Below, one piece after another: positions 1 to 10,336 of a DNA stretch of 64,000 bases. The position numbers were made by a program, and so were the translations under genes. The stretch is taken from NCBI GenBank assembly GCA_022606135.1, contig JABYQN010000006.1, forward strand, positions 868,001 to 932,000, read 5' to 3'. The notes beneath the pieces are model-generated. The model was not told the origin of the DNA and did no database searches. It worked only from the letters and a program-made list of their open reading frames with translations. This stretch comes from Fomes fomentarius. Taxonomy: Eukaryota; Basidiomycota; Agaricomycetes; Polyporales; Polyporaceae. The first letter of the stretch is position 1; every line of letters starts with the position of its first letter.

Positions 1-40
1 GCGACTTTGACCCCGACAGTCTCATATCTGCGTCCTGCAG

Positions 41-376
41 TCTACGTTCGACTTTATCGAGCGTGGGTACGACGTTTTCGTCCTGGCCGATGGCGTGTCC
101 AGTACCCACCCGCAAGAGGTGCCGATCGCCCTCGAACGCATGCGCCGCGCAGGCGCACAGATTACCACGAGCGAAAGTGCGGCGTTTGAGCTGCTAGGTG
201 CGTCGGCAGTGTGGAGCATGTATCCATGCATCATGAATGAAAGGTGACTGACATCGAACTCTCCAGGTGACGCGAAGCACCCACAGTTCAAAAATTTCAC
301 ACGTCTCGTCAGGGACGAGAAGGAGGCGACGGAGCGCACGTTGAAGAACCTCCTTAGCCGTGATTCCAAGCTGTAG
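41..376 (+). CDS. Isochorismatase-fold hydrolase, 3' part only
   Basis: C-terminal part of a cysteine-hydrolase (isochorismatase superfamily) protein; the gene runs off the left edge. Bases 1-40 read as the end of an intron (stop in frame, acceptor ending at 40). Exon 41-197 encodes a segment with YDVFVLADGVSS and the A-R-M-R-x-A-G-A pattern; intron 198-266 follows; exon 267-376 ends in the stop. After splicing the protein continues LLGDAKHPQFKNF, which resembles the C-terminus of ISOC1/ISOC2-like proteins. The catalytic Asp, Lys and Cys would lie mostly upstream and cannot be checked. Substrate unknown; members of this branch are soluble hydrolases of uncertain role. The family call is from recalled motifs, and the exon structure is seen directly. 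Confidence 0.8.
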
Positions 377-3300
377 AGTTTGTGTAGATTCAATACGTGC
401 GGTGGTTCTAGCGGTAAATTTTTCATGTATCGGATTCACGCGGCATTGTTGTATACATAACGTCGTCGACCGGGATCCTGAAGTCTGGCAAAGATGATAT
501 ACAGTGTGCCAAATGCACAACGAGGTTATGGCTTCTCAACATATACTACGGCGACACACTTCTACGTATGATACATTCTGTATAACTACTCGACGACGGC
601 TCAAGAGGCTTGCAAGAAAGACTACAGTGGGGGACACGGCACGTAACGTAACAGCAGCAAAAAGACCCGGAGCTCTGACCCAGACAACACGACGGACTAT
701 ATATACAATACAGCACATTGACAACTAATATCGAAGCTCAAGATAGCGGGAAGGATTATTACGTGGCGATATTGTAATGGCAAGAAGGACTCTCCCTACA
801 GAGCGGGCACATGGAATAAGACGCACCCACCAAGCGCGGGTCTCCAAGGGATGGCATGTAGCAGCTCCAATCACGGTTGGACGCAACCACGCACAAAGCC
901 AGTGGAATGAACACGAATCTGCACCGTCGACAACGACGCTATGCCGATGCTTTTGATCACTGGCCCAGGGCAGCTGCGGCGCGTCGCCGTCTCAGAAAAT
1001 CGGCGACCGCAAGGAGAGCGCGGCATCGGCGGCGAAACTTGAACATCATGTTCTACATTGTGTAGAACAGATACGCGTCGGTTACAATGTACTAGACATC
1101 AAGACATGTTTGGAGTGTGGACATACCGTGAAAGCAGCCGCGACCTTCGCCGTAGCACGCGTTGGTTGAACGCCAGTGGTACCGAACACGTTGTGAGTCT
1201 GCTCGAAAGTGTCGTCACCGACAAGTGGGAGGTCGTGGTCATAGGGAGACTCGTCTCGGTCGGGCAGCTCTTCGCACCCAGTGGCAAGCTACAGGGGAGC
1301 AGCCGTTGAGGCTGAGGGACGGTCTGAGAGAGATATAGGGACTCACAGAAGGGGGCTCAAACGCGAATTCTAGACGGCCTTGAGGGTCAACGGCGATCTA
1401 GAAGGAATATCCATGGTTACAACAACGCGTTGGACATGGCGTAACGAGCAACAACGCGTACCGTGAGCCGGTCTGGGTCTGGTCGAGGGAGAGACCGAGG
1501 GTAAGGATGATACCGGCGGTTATGCGAGTTGCGATAAGTTGGCAGGCGACCAGTATCAGCGGGAAGCGTACCAAGCGAACGCATGACCGCTGTGAAAGAA
1601 GGGTAGGGGCGATGAGACATATATTCGTTGGCTTGTTGTATACACTGATTTCGAGAACACGAAAAGTAGCGGCGGAAAGGAGAGAACCGTGCAGGAAATG
1701 GGCAACAACGGGGCCGAAGGTGAGGGGGACCAGGGTGGGGGAGAAGGGGACGGGGCGGAGAGCAACATGAGGACCGTGAACTACATATGCGTCAGGCAAG
1801 CGAAGGAAGATTGAGGATGCGAAGGGCGAGGAAGAGGAAAGCAAGGGCGCTCACTGTGTTTAGTTCCTACTCTGCCCTCTTCAGCTATGCGCGGCGCGTC
1901 AGACGGCCCAGCTCACTCTTAGTTTCATCCCACGTCCACCTCTGCGTCATCTGAATTGCTCCCGTTGTGACCGGCGACAGAACGTACCTCCGACCTCCGA
2001 CGTAATGCCTGCAAGATAGTCTGAATCCAGGCAGGTGCGTTGGATAACTGTACTGGACGTGCCAATACGAGTTATGGAGAGGTTCTTGGATGATGACAAG
2101 CTAGTGGGGCATGCACTTGTCGTCTCCGAGACCTCGGTTGTCGGGCGAAAAGGCGATAGGCTGTCCGGCTGTCCAAAGAGTAAAGCAACATTGCATAGAG
2201 TCACGGTCGAAGCCCAGACAATATCGATGCGGATCTCTTCCTGGAACCGCTCCCGTAACATCGCCGCCGCGAAGACCCACAGCCGAGAGGGTGCGAAAAT
2301 CCTCTCTCATAATAGTATCAATCGTCTTCACTCCAGCACACGCTGGTCTGTTCTAGCTCTCATCAGCACTTGCGACCCATGCTTATATGAACTGCGAAAC
2401 GACAGTGGTTCGGACACGGCGTGCACCCCAGGATGTCAGGGCGCTCAAACGTGCATGATCTTTGGGACAGCAAGATCGAACCGCCATTGGTTCAATTCCA
2501 TGACATTCCAGTAACGTGTCAATGCCCTTGACATCTGGGGATGCCCGTCGTGGTTTGAACCGTCATGTCTTAGGTTAGACCATCATAGGCGCTCATCAAC
2601 AATCTCTAGATAGAAAACTGACCCATGGTTGTATAGGGTTGCATCGCAAAGAGCTGTATCCTCTGGACTACATTCATATGCCAGACGAGCTCTAGCAAGA
2701 CGTCCCCGCGATGCATAGCAAATTGGGCAAGGAACCGCTGATCACGTGTTACCTGGCGCCTACCTTGCCAAACGCGACAGGTAAGTAAGTTCAACGAAGA
2801 TGTCCATGTTCGTCGACCGCCACTGTTACGAGTTCATGCTCGACGGAGGTGGACTCTACGTGTGTTGTGTATTTTGCTCGCACAGAAGCCCAAAAGAACA
2901 CATAATCGGTGCTTGACCTCAACCAGGAAAAGTTCAAGTCGTCAAGGCTTGGCTTAGACAACTTTCATTCCACTGGCCACCCAGCATCGAAATGTCGAAA
3001 AATATCCACCAATATATTCCCAAGGACTGGACGACAACCGCAAGTACCGACGCACCAATTTTACTACGGTTGGGTGATCCAAACCGAGCACGACGTCAGA
3101 TGTTGCTACTATCGTAGCCGTAGCAGCTGCGTGAACGTTTGAACATGTGTAAGCTTGTCTTCGATATCTTCTCATATCTGCAGTCTCCATCTCGCGGCCG
3201 TCGGGTAGCTGTGTTGTTCTCGAAGGCTTTCCATGGAGGGCAGCGCAAGGGGTCTTGTCAATGTAGACGGGTCTTTTGCTCTGACTTCGATGGGGTGTGT

Positions 3301-6088
3301 ACGAAGCATGCTTCCCGACGGCGCTGAGTGCGAAAGGTTCTTTATCTGAGCCACGGAATCTCGGAGGTCGGGCAGGTCAGGTGGTTGCGCTGGTGGGAAT
3401 TGACAGGGAGTAGAAGGTTTGGCAAATCAGAGAAGTGGGGGTTATGGGTTGAGCAATGCATGTGAATCGGAAAACAGTTGAGGCGTCAAGAGCGTCAGTT
3501 CGACACCGATGGCAATCGCTTTGCCTCCGTCCTTGCAACACCCATCCTCGACTCCGTACCGGCCTGGCCATTTTCTGTTCAGCTACCAACCTCGTCGTGT
3601 CTCCTCCGCTCGCCCCGCATCTCCTCCTATGAGCCATATGATGGTCCAGCATCCACTGTTTCGCTGGGCTCTAGCCCCAACCACAATTCACGCGGACTTC
3701 AGGGAAGTTGGGAGAAGGCGCGACACTCGTCTGTCCCACTCATAGATCGTATCTCTCGATAATCATATTCATGCTGCGCTCTCGTCCCCCGACCAACGTG
3801 CTAACATCATGAATTCGTCGCTGCACTCCCCCGGCGTAACCCTCATCCAAGTGGTCTTACATTGCCATCGAACACACAGCGACGCCGCAATAGTGGGACA
3901 GGTGTTCACGTCGGCAGAGGATGTCAATTTTCCACCGGGTGACCTTGGTGACGCATAATACTCTCAGGTGCTGTCCATCGTCAACATCGAGCAATCTTCA
4001 TTATTCCTGACGTCCAGCAGTTTGCAGAGCTCCACGTACACATGTACAATTCAGCATTGTACATCGATATGACGTCTTTGAACCAAACGACTGAACACAG
4101 CGAAATCCTAGTAATGAAATATCGAGGCCCAGACTGCCTTTGGTCACGCTGATCAGCACCCCGAGACAAGTCGAGACGAGTAATTTTTGATACTGAAGAA
4201 GCGATGCCCCAATGAAGCGGTAGTAAGACTGTCGGCTACCGTCATAATATGCGGGATGGAGACCTGCATGCACCTCGACAAACCTATTTGATGAGAGGGC
4301 CTAAGACGTGAGCAGTTATTTTACGTGCATCTCTATATATGTACCTACGCTGTTTTCATCTCGTCCCAGACTTCAGTACCCTCATCCATGCGCGTTCATC
4401 CCACCGATCCTAACATGCACGGTAACCCATTGTCCAAAAACGATCAGAACGTCAGTAATTTAATTTCGGCGTCGCGGCCCAGTCATGTGGATGATATAGC
4501 AAATCAGATAGGTGTCGGGCGTTCCGTTTTATTCTGGCGAAAGTTCTCAAATTGTCGACATCGGCCTCATAGGACGGATAGTAGATGGTACGCCACCTCT
4601 CATTGGGCAGCGTGGTTATTGGCTCCTAGGGCTAACCATACATCGGTCAAGTCTTCCAACATTGTGGGACAACGTATCAAGATGGTCTCAACTCGAATTT
4701 CGGCACCATATTCAACGGGAGTGCGACCCTGCGTTTTCGCAATCAAGGAGCGTAGGTGGAGGATAGTTCGCTAGGACGAACATTTGAAGTGAGTCATCAC
4801 TGCTCTATTCACCTCTAGGTATATCGACTTAGAATGCAAGAGCTCTCCCCTGTATGGCTTTCGGTCGTCTTTCGGCGGGTTTCCTATCTAAGTGGGGCCT
4901 ATGATTCTAGATCAAATGCCAAGCTGTTCGTTAGGAGACATCTCATCTACCCTTCCCGCACCCCCGGAGAGCATGGCGAAGCTACAGTCAATCAATACGT
5001 AACTAGCCTATCACTACCGGTGAAGGGAAGCATGCGAGACTTGCGGTCGTTGCCTCCGGACCCCAGATTGTCGCAGAAGCGATCTTGGGAAGCACGCCAG
5101 AGGATGCCCAACGCACGGCATGTACAACGCCAGTGGTGAGTCCATACCGACTCGCGCCACGGTATACACCTTGCAAGACCTTGTCAAGAAACACACCTCA
5201 AAGTGAGCCATGACTCCCACAATAGCAGGACAGCGAGTGTCCAGACTAACTCTATGACTTTGCTTAGAACTCCGCGGAGACGGCGGCGCCACCCGTGGGA
5301 CACATGTTACGACCGACTTATCCTCGCAGATCCTCGTGGTCTCTGGTGTAGGGCGTCGGTACCGTATGGTGTCGTGCATCGATGCGCCGCGCGAAGGGGA
5401 TCTGGTGGTGGTCGGTGATTGTCTTAGAACGCGTCTTTGTGGTAAGCCAACTTCTCTCACTCCCCGAGCTTCCTGCTCGCAAGATCGGGCTCCTGTGTCA
5501 GCTACACACCTCAGAATAGTAATATCTCCATTACCTCGAACTCTGTCTGGCTAGTGCATATTCCATGTGAACACCCCTACACTCAATGGTGCGAGCCTTA
5601 ACCTCCAAGTCCGAGAAAACTCAACCATGTATAGAAATTCTCTGATCCAGCTTGGCCCACTCCCATGCAAACCTTACTTACAGCCTGTCTGGACACGTGC
5701 GTCGCCGAGACGAATAATATTTATCTTGTCGCTGCCCGACACAGTATTGCATGCCAGCTTGCTACACAGAAGCGGCGTGCTGTTTCCGTTGGAATGTTCG
5801 GTTCTGAGTGTAGACCTATTTTTGACGCACCATCTCATGTTCCAGCTTCTCTCAGGGCGGCCCACTGTCTCGGAGGCATAAGTTCTGTCCACACGACCTC
5901 ACATGTATGACCGTCCCATCCGCACTCGACGAGATAAGCTACACATCTCCTACCAAGCCCGCCTGGCCATTGGCAGGGCGGGCACCGGGCAAAATAATCC
6001 GGACTTCGCTCGTAGACACGGACTCGAATACGCTGGGTATAAGTGACCAGGCCCGAGGACGTACTACACACTCAGGCTGCTCGACAAT
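377..6088. other. Gene-poor interval of 5.7 kb
   Basis: No multi-exon gene could be assembled on either strand. Open frames are short (mostly under 160 codons), overlap on both strands and lack recognisable motifs or consistent splice sites. The one fragment with a family resemblance (3509-3958) is broken. A frame near 4512-4766 and others near 4834-5139 look slightly protein-like but do not join into a gene I recognise. No terminal repeats, target-site duplications or transposase motifs were seen. Decayed genes or repeats are likely but cannot be named. Confidence 0.5.
3509..3958 (+). pseudogene. Possible decayed DUF6699-type fragment
   Basis: One reading frame from 3509 to the stop at 3956-3958 is interrupted only by TAG at 3743-3745. 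Its first half contains HPLFRWAL and TTIHADFREVGRRRD; its second half contains SPGVTLIQVVLHCHRT. Both resemble, from memory, the two ends of the DUF6699 domain common in agaricomycetes. The central part between them is not conserved, and a neighbouring frame (LIDRIS near 3740-3760) fits the family better there, which suggests a frameshift as well as the stop. No upstream partner exon was found. It may be a decayed copy or a chance resemblance; the stop is seen directly and the family is inference. Confidence 0.3.
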
Positions 6089-6959
6089 ATGTGGCCCTCC
6101 TCCCATACGAACGCCCTCGCTAGCATTGTTCTCCTGTCCTCACCGGGGCTATCGCAGGTCGTGCACCTCCAAGATGTTATCACGGACTCGACACGCTCGA
6201 TCAACAACATCCCCTTCAGTACTCGCGCGTACTGGATGCGCCGCGTGAACGCTGCACTCGCCGCACTCCCAACGTCCGCGTCCCCATGTCCGTTCAGCGC
6301 GTTCGCGACGGCGATTGTCAATCATACTGCCCCGGGCTTGGGCGAGCTCGTGTGTCTAGGCGTAAACTCCATAAGGGTGACAGGGGATCCAACGCTACAC
6401 GGTGAGCTGGTCTGTTGCTGGGGGGGGGGGGGGGCTGGATGAGTGCTGACGGCCATCCCGTCTGCTACTAGGCGAGATGGTCGCAATACAAAACTGCACG
6501 ACTATCATGACGGATCCATCAGGCCCGTTCAACTTCACAGCTAGCGAGGCCAAGGCAGCGTTCTCTCAGCTCAGCCTCTACACAAACGCAGAGAGCTGTC
6601 CTATGGTCAGCCATCCGTACACATTTCATCACATGTTGTTCGTATGCAACTCAACTACTCGTTCATAATCCTAGTGTGCTTCGGCAATCCGCTGGGCAGG
6701 CTTTCGCGAATACATCTACGGGACCAGCATAGAGTCCCTCATCGAACAGGGATGGGACCAGATTCGGGTGCCCTCTATCGACATCTTCCGACAATCCTTT
6801 GACCTCCCGAACCCAGTGAAATTGATCGGGGAGGTGTTAACGAACGAGACGGACCCGCTATTCTTCTGGCAGTTCAACCCCAACTTTGCATGCCCGGCAG
6901 GATGCGCGAGAGCGAACAATACTGGTACATGCCAGCCAGTGCATTCACATTCGCAGTGA
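6089..6959 (+). CDS. Secreted cytidine/dCMP-deaminase-like protein
   Basis: Three exons: 6089-6401, 6472-6605 and 6675-6959, giving 243 aa. The fold is that of the CMP/dCMP deaminase superfamily: HGE (the His zinc ligand plus the proton-shuttle Glu) spans the first splice junction and SCPMC (two Cys zinc ligands) spans the second, so both active-site motifs depend on correct splicing and both come out intact. The N-terminus has a hydrophobic stretch (residues about 9-21) that could be a signal peptide, and several N-glycosylation sequons (NHT, NCT, NET) fit secretion. The C-terminal region is Cys-rich. The first intron contains a run of 15 G. The donor of intron 2 is a weak GTCAGC. Substrate unknown: the family includes nucleoside and tRNA deaminases, but secreted fungal members are uncharacterised as far as I know. 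Confidence 0.8.
6420..6434 (+). repeat. G15 homopolymer inside an intron
   Basis: Fifteen consecutive G lie in the first intron of the deaminase-like gene, close to its donor. Runs like this are prone to length errors in sequencing and to replication slippage; it does not affect the frame because it is spliced out. Confidence 0.9.
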
Positions 6960-7140
6960 CGATGGAGAGAGAGAGTTGTCAGCGAGCGCGCTGAAGGATG
7001 AGAGTGGAAGGAACCCGTATTACACGTGCATAACGCAAAATATAGATACAAATGACAATTGACTTCCGCACGACGACAGTCCGAGTGATAGCACACAACC
7101 GTAGAATGCAGGTCCCTACACCTCGGCCGTGGCGCACACA

Positions 7141-9118
7141 CTACCGTGTCTTGATGATACCAGCGTTGATGAGTTTCATGATGTTCTGGCGCACGGTCGG
7201 GTTCTTCATGTGGTCCTGTAGTGCCGCAGGATTCGATTGTGCCTGCTGCAAGATCGACTGCATGACAGGGTCGCCCATGATTTGCTGCGAAACACGGCGA
7301 AACACGCTCAGCACAGACGCACTCAACACTACAAAACCAATACATACCGCGATCTCAGGATCCCGCGTCGCCCGTTGGAGCGTCTCCTCTTCGCTCTCGC
7401 CCTCGCGCTGCGAGTATAGCGCCTGCTGGCACTTGAGCACCTGGTCCGCAATCTCCTTCGAGTGCTTCTTCTCCTCGTCCACGTCCGCCGCAAGCTGCAC
7501 CGTCTCGATCGCCTTCGTGTAGTCGCGCATCGCGTACAAGACATGGCTCTTGCGGATGTACGCCTTCACGAACTTCGGGTCTACCTTGATCGCCTCCTCT
7601 GCGTCCTTGAGCGCCTCTGGGAAGGCAACAAGCTTCGTGTACGCGTTCGCGCGGTTGTTGTACCCCCGAGGGTCCTTCGGGTCGCGCTTGATCGCCTCGG
7701 TGTACGCCTTGACAGCACCGGCGAAGTCTCCCTTCTTGAAGAGCGCGTTGCCCTCCTCGCGTGCGATTGCCGCCTTCTCAGGGTCGATGTACTCGAGGCG
7801 TGCCTTCTCGGTTGCATCGCGCTCCGCTTGGCGGAGCTTGTTGAGAATGTCGGACGTGCGGTGTTCGGTGAGCGACTTGTTGAAGAACTTGACTGCGGCT
7901 TCAAAGTCACCCTTGCGCTGGTACGCGCTGCCGATACGACCGTAAGCCTTGGCGATCAGCTTATAGTCCGCGCGGAGCTGATAAACAAGGGTAAGATGCT
8001 GTAGTTAAGACCAACGATGGAGAAGGATGACGTACCTCGCGACCCTCATCGGCAGCCTTCTCGCAGGTCTTGATACACTCGTCATAATCACCCTTCTCGA
8101 AGTACGCGGCTGCCGTACACGAATCAGTGGAAGTACAATATCATGAACTTAAGCTACTACGTACCAGCAATGTTGGTTAGGAATGCGATATCCTTCGGGT
8201 AGATATCCCATGCCTTCTGGAAGTGGGCGATAGCGGTGTCGAAGTCGCGAGTCTTGTAAGCATCGGCCCCGAGCTTCTTCTCCGCCTCCGCCTCTTTCTT
8301 CGCTGCCGCGTCCTCCGAGTCCTCCATCTCGACATCCTCGTCCTTCGGCGGCTCAGATGACTTCGACGAGGAAGCTGCAGGTTGAGGCGGGGGCGACGTG
8401 GGCTTCGAGGGAGGACTCTGCACGTCTTCATTTTTCACGCCCGGAGGAAGCTCCTCTGAGCCCTCCTCACGCGCAAAGCCTTGCATGTTAACGCCCATGA
8501 GCACGCCTAAGACGTCGATCATCCGTGGGTCCTGGAACGCGCTATCCGCGCTCTTTGGGTTCTGCTGGTAGTACTGGAGCTTTTGTACAAACGAGGGATC
8601 GGCGAGGTGTTTCGATGTGCGCGGGTTCGCGGCGAGCTTCGCGAGCAGGTTGGGGTCACCGAAGAGCTTGCCGAGACCGAGTGCCCCTGCGCCATCGTCC
8701 CTCTCGTCTGCCTGCTTCGCGTCGACGACCTCCTTCAAACCCTTCCGGAGCACAGGGCTGTCTTCGATCTGGAGACCGGCTTCGTATGCCTGGACAGCTT
8801 CGTCGTATCTTCGCTGGCCGTGCAGAGCGGCGCCTTTACGCGCATACCCCTTCGACCATGTAGGGTTGATTTTGATGCACTACCATAGGCAATGACATCA
8901 ATACGCCTTCGCCATCACACGAGGAATGGACGCACCTGCTCCGCGTCTTCGAGCGCGCCTGCCCACTGCCGCTTCCCAGCCTTAGCGGCACTACGGTTGG
9001 ACCACAGAACGAAATTGTTTGGGTCAAGCTCGAGGGCTTGGGAGAAGAGCTCAACAGCCTTGTCGTAGTCCTTAGCCTGGAAAGCCTTGTTTCCCTGGTC
9101 CTTCAGGGCGTCGGCCAT
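7141..9118 (-). CDS. sti1: Hsp70-Hsp90 organising co-chaperone Sti1/HOP
   Basis: Five exons on the minus strand: 9118-8936, 8879-8165, 8109-8036, 7977-7348 and 7284-7141, 581 aa, the usual length for Sti1. The N-terminal TPR block begins MADALKDQGNKAFQAKDYD and continues across the first splice (INPTWSKGYARKGAAL). A low-complexity acidic Pro/Ser linker follows the first DP domain. TPR2A and TPR2B follow (GNALFKKGDFAGAVKAY; KAYIRKSHVLYAMRDY). The C-terminal DP2 domain has DPEIA joined to QIMGDPVMQ and ends NIMKLINAGIIKTR. Sti1 is a cytosolic adaptor: TPR1 binds Hsp70 and TPR2A binds the Hsp90 C-terminus, handing clients between them. The start is the first Met of the TPR block, with no in-frame upstream exon seen. 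A heat-shock element lies about 130-145 bp upstream of the start. Confidence 0.96.
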
Positions 9119-9246
9119 GGTGGTTGTGGGGAGGAACGTGGGTTATGGTACGGAGTTACAGATGCTGGGACCCTTCCCTGGCTTGCGGAGAGAGGACTTT
9201 TATCATCTTCACGGCGTTCGATGTGTCTAGCTGCAGAAGACGACAC

Positions 9247-9264
9247 GAAGATTCGAGAAGATTC
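9247..9264. promoter_or_regulatory. Perfect four-unit heat-shock element
   Basis: The 18 bases read GAA-ga-TTC-ga-GAA-ga-TTC, four alternating inverted nGAAn units with exact 5-bp phasing, the consensus binding site for the heat-shock factor trimer. It lies in the 341-bp head-to-head gap between sti1 (start 9118, minus) and the eL29 gene (start 9460, plus), 129-146 bp upstream of the sti1 start. STI1 is a known Hsf1 target in yeast, so this is most likely its control site. Whether it also acts on the ribosomal protein gene is unknown. Confidence 0.85.
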
Positions 9265-9459
9265 CCCTTCCTGGTCCGTTTCTGGACATCTCTCCATCTT
9301 ATCTAATCTGTCTTCGGCGCTCGTCCCGGAAGCTGCCGGTAGGTAAAACTGCATAGTTCCTCAGCCACCCGTGCTCAGCTTTCCCACAGTCTCGCCAGGC
9401 TGCAAGCCAGCGCTTGTGTTGCGTGAAGCCGCAATCCTCAAGACACACACGACGTCGCC

Positions 9460-9904
9460 ATGGCCAAGTCTAAGAAGTGAGTATTGCGACTTTATCATCG
9501 TACTGGTATGCTTCGGAGAAGAAAAGCTGACGGTGGTGCCAATCAGCCATACCAACCACAACCAGAACCGTAAGGCTCACCGGAACGGCATCAAGACGCC
9601 CAAGAGCCACAGGACGCGGTCGTTGAAGGGTGTACGTTCAGTCTGGTTGGGTCTATCGCATGATGTTGGAAAGCTAACTAGAGTGGTGATTTCAGGTTGA
9701 CCCCAAGGTGCGCTGACATAGTCCGGGTATAGATATTGGAGATGCTCAACTGACATCTCTGTTTGCTAGTTCCGTCGCAACTCGAAGTACGCGTTGAATG
9801 GTTCGGTGCGTGTAATACACTTCTGCCCCACATTTCTCGTTCTTATCGACACTTCATATACGTGGCAGAGAAAAGCTCGCGCCGAGCAGAAGGCAGAATC
9901 ATGA
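9460..9904 (+). CDS. rpl29: 60S ribosomal protein eL29
   Basis: Five small exons: 9460-9476, 9547-9631, 9696-9707, 9770-9805 and 9869-9904, giving a 61-aa very basic protein. It begins MAKSKNHTNHNQ and continues with RKAHRNGIKTP, the diagnostic start of eukaryotic eL29, and ends KARAEQKAES. Half the transcript is intron, as is usual for basidiomycete ribosomal protein genes. The third exon is only 12 nt (Val-Asp-Pro-Lys). eL29 sits on the surface of the large subunit, outside the peptidyl-transferase centre. It is head-to-head with sti1. Confidence 0.95.
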
Positions 9905-10336
9905 TCTTCCTCCCTCCTACCTCCCTCGATCTCATCTAGAGAAGACTACTGAGGGCCGTGCTTGTGTGGGAGGAGAGCTGGCCCGTTTCTCGCGCAAGGC
10001 GACGTCGATACATGTAAACCACCACCTTCACGATCATGCTGTGTATGCACATACCGCTATGCATAGGACTCATCGAGCAAAAATCGAAAAGCCTCAAAAC
10101 ATCATGGTCTTGTTCTCTGTGTGATGGATAGTACAAGGTAGCAACGCGTTGTCGCAGACGTAACGCGCTATGCAGTTCACATTGGTCTGGGCAAGCTCAG
10201 ATGTGCTGCCTATGGATACAATTTTGTATGGGTCTACACAAGACTTGAACGAAACATACGATAACGTAGTCGAGCCAGCCGCCAATAAGCATAGTTCATC
10301 GAGTGGGAAACGTCTTTCTCTGCTGCTCGATGGTGG
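9905..10336. other. Convergent intergenic gap
   Basis: This holds the 3' ends of the eL29 gene (plus) and the TFIIIC subunit gene (minus). No coding region or RNA gene was seen; it presumably contains both 3' UTRs and poly(A) sites. Confidence 0.6.

Noticed and set aside
2489..2499. B-box-like GGTTCAATTCC
   Set aside because: No A box at a fitting distance and no acceptor stem.
4512..5460. Possible multi-exon gene on the plus strand
   Set aside because: Several frames look slightly protein-like, but no set of splice sites joins them without stops and no family is recognised.
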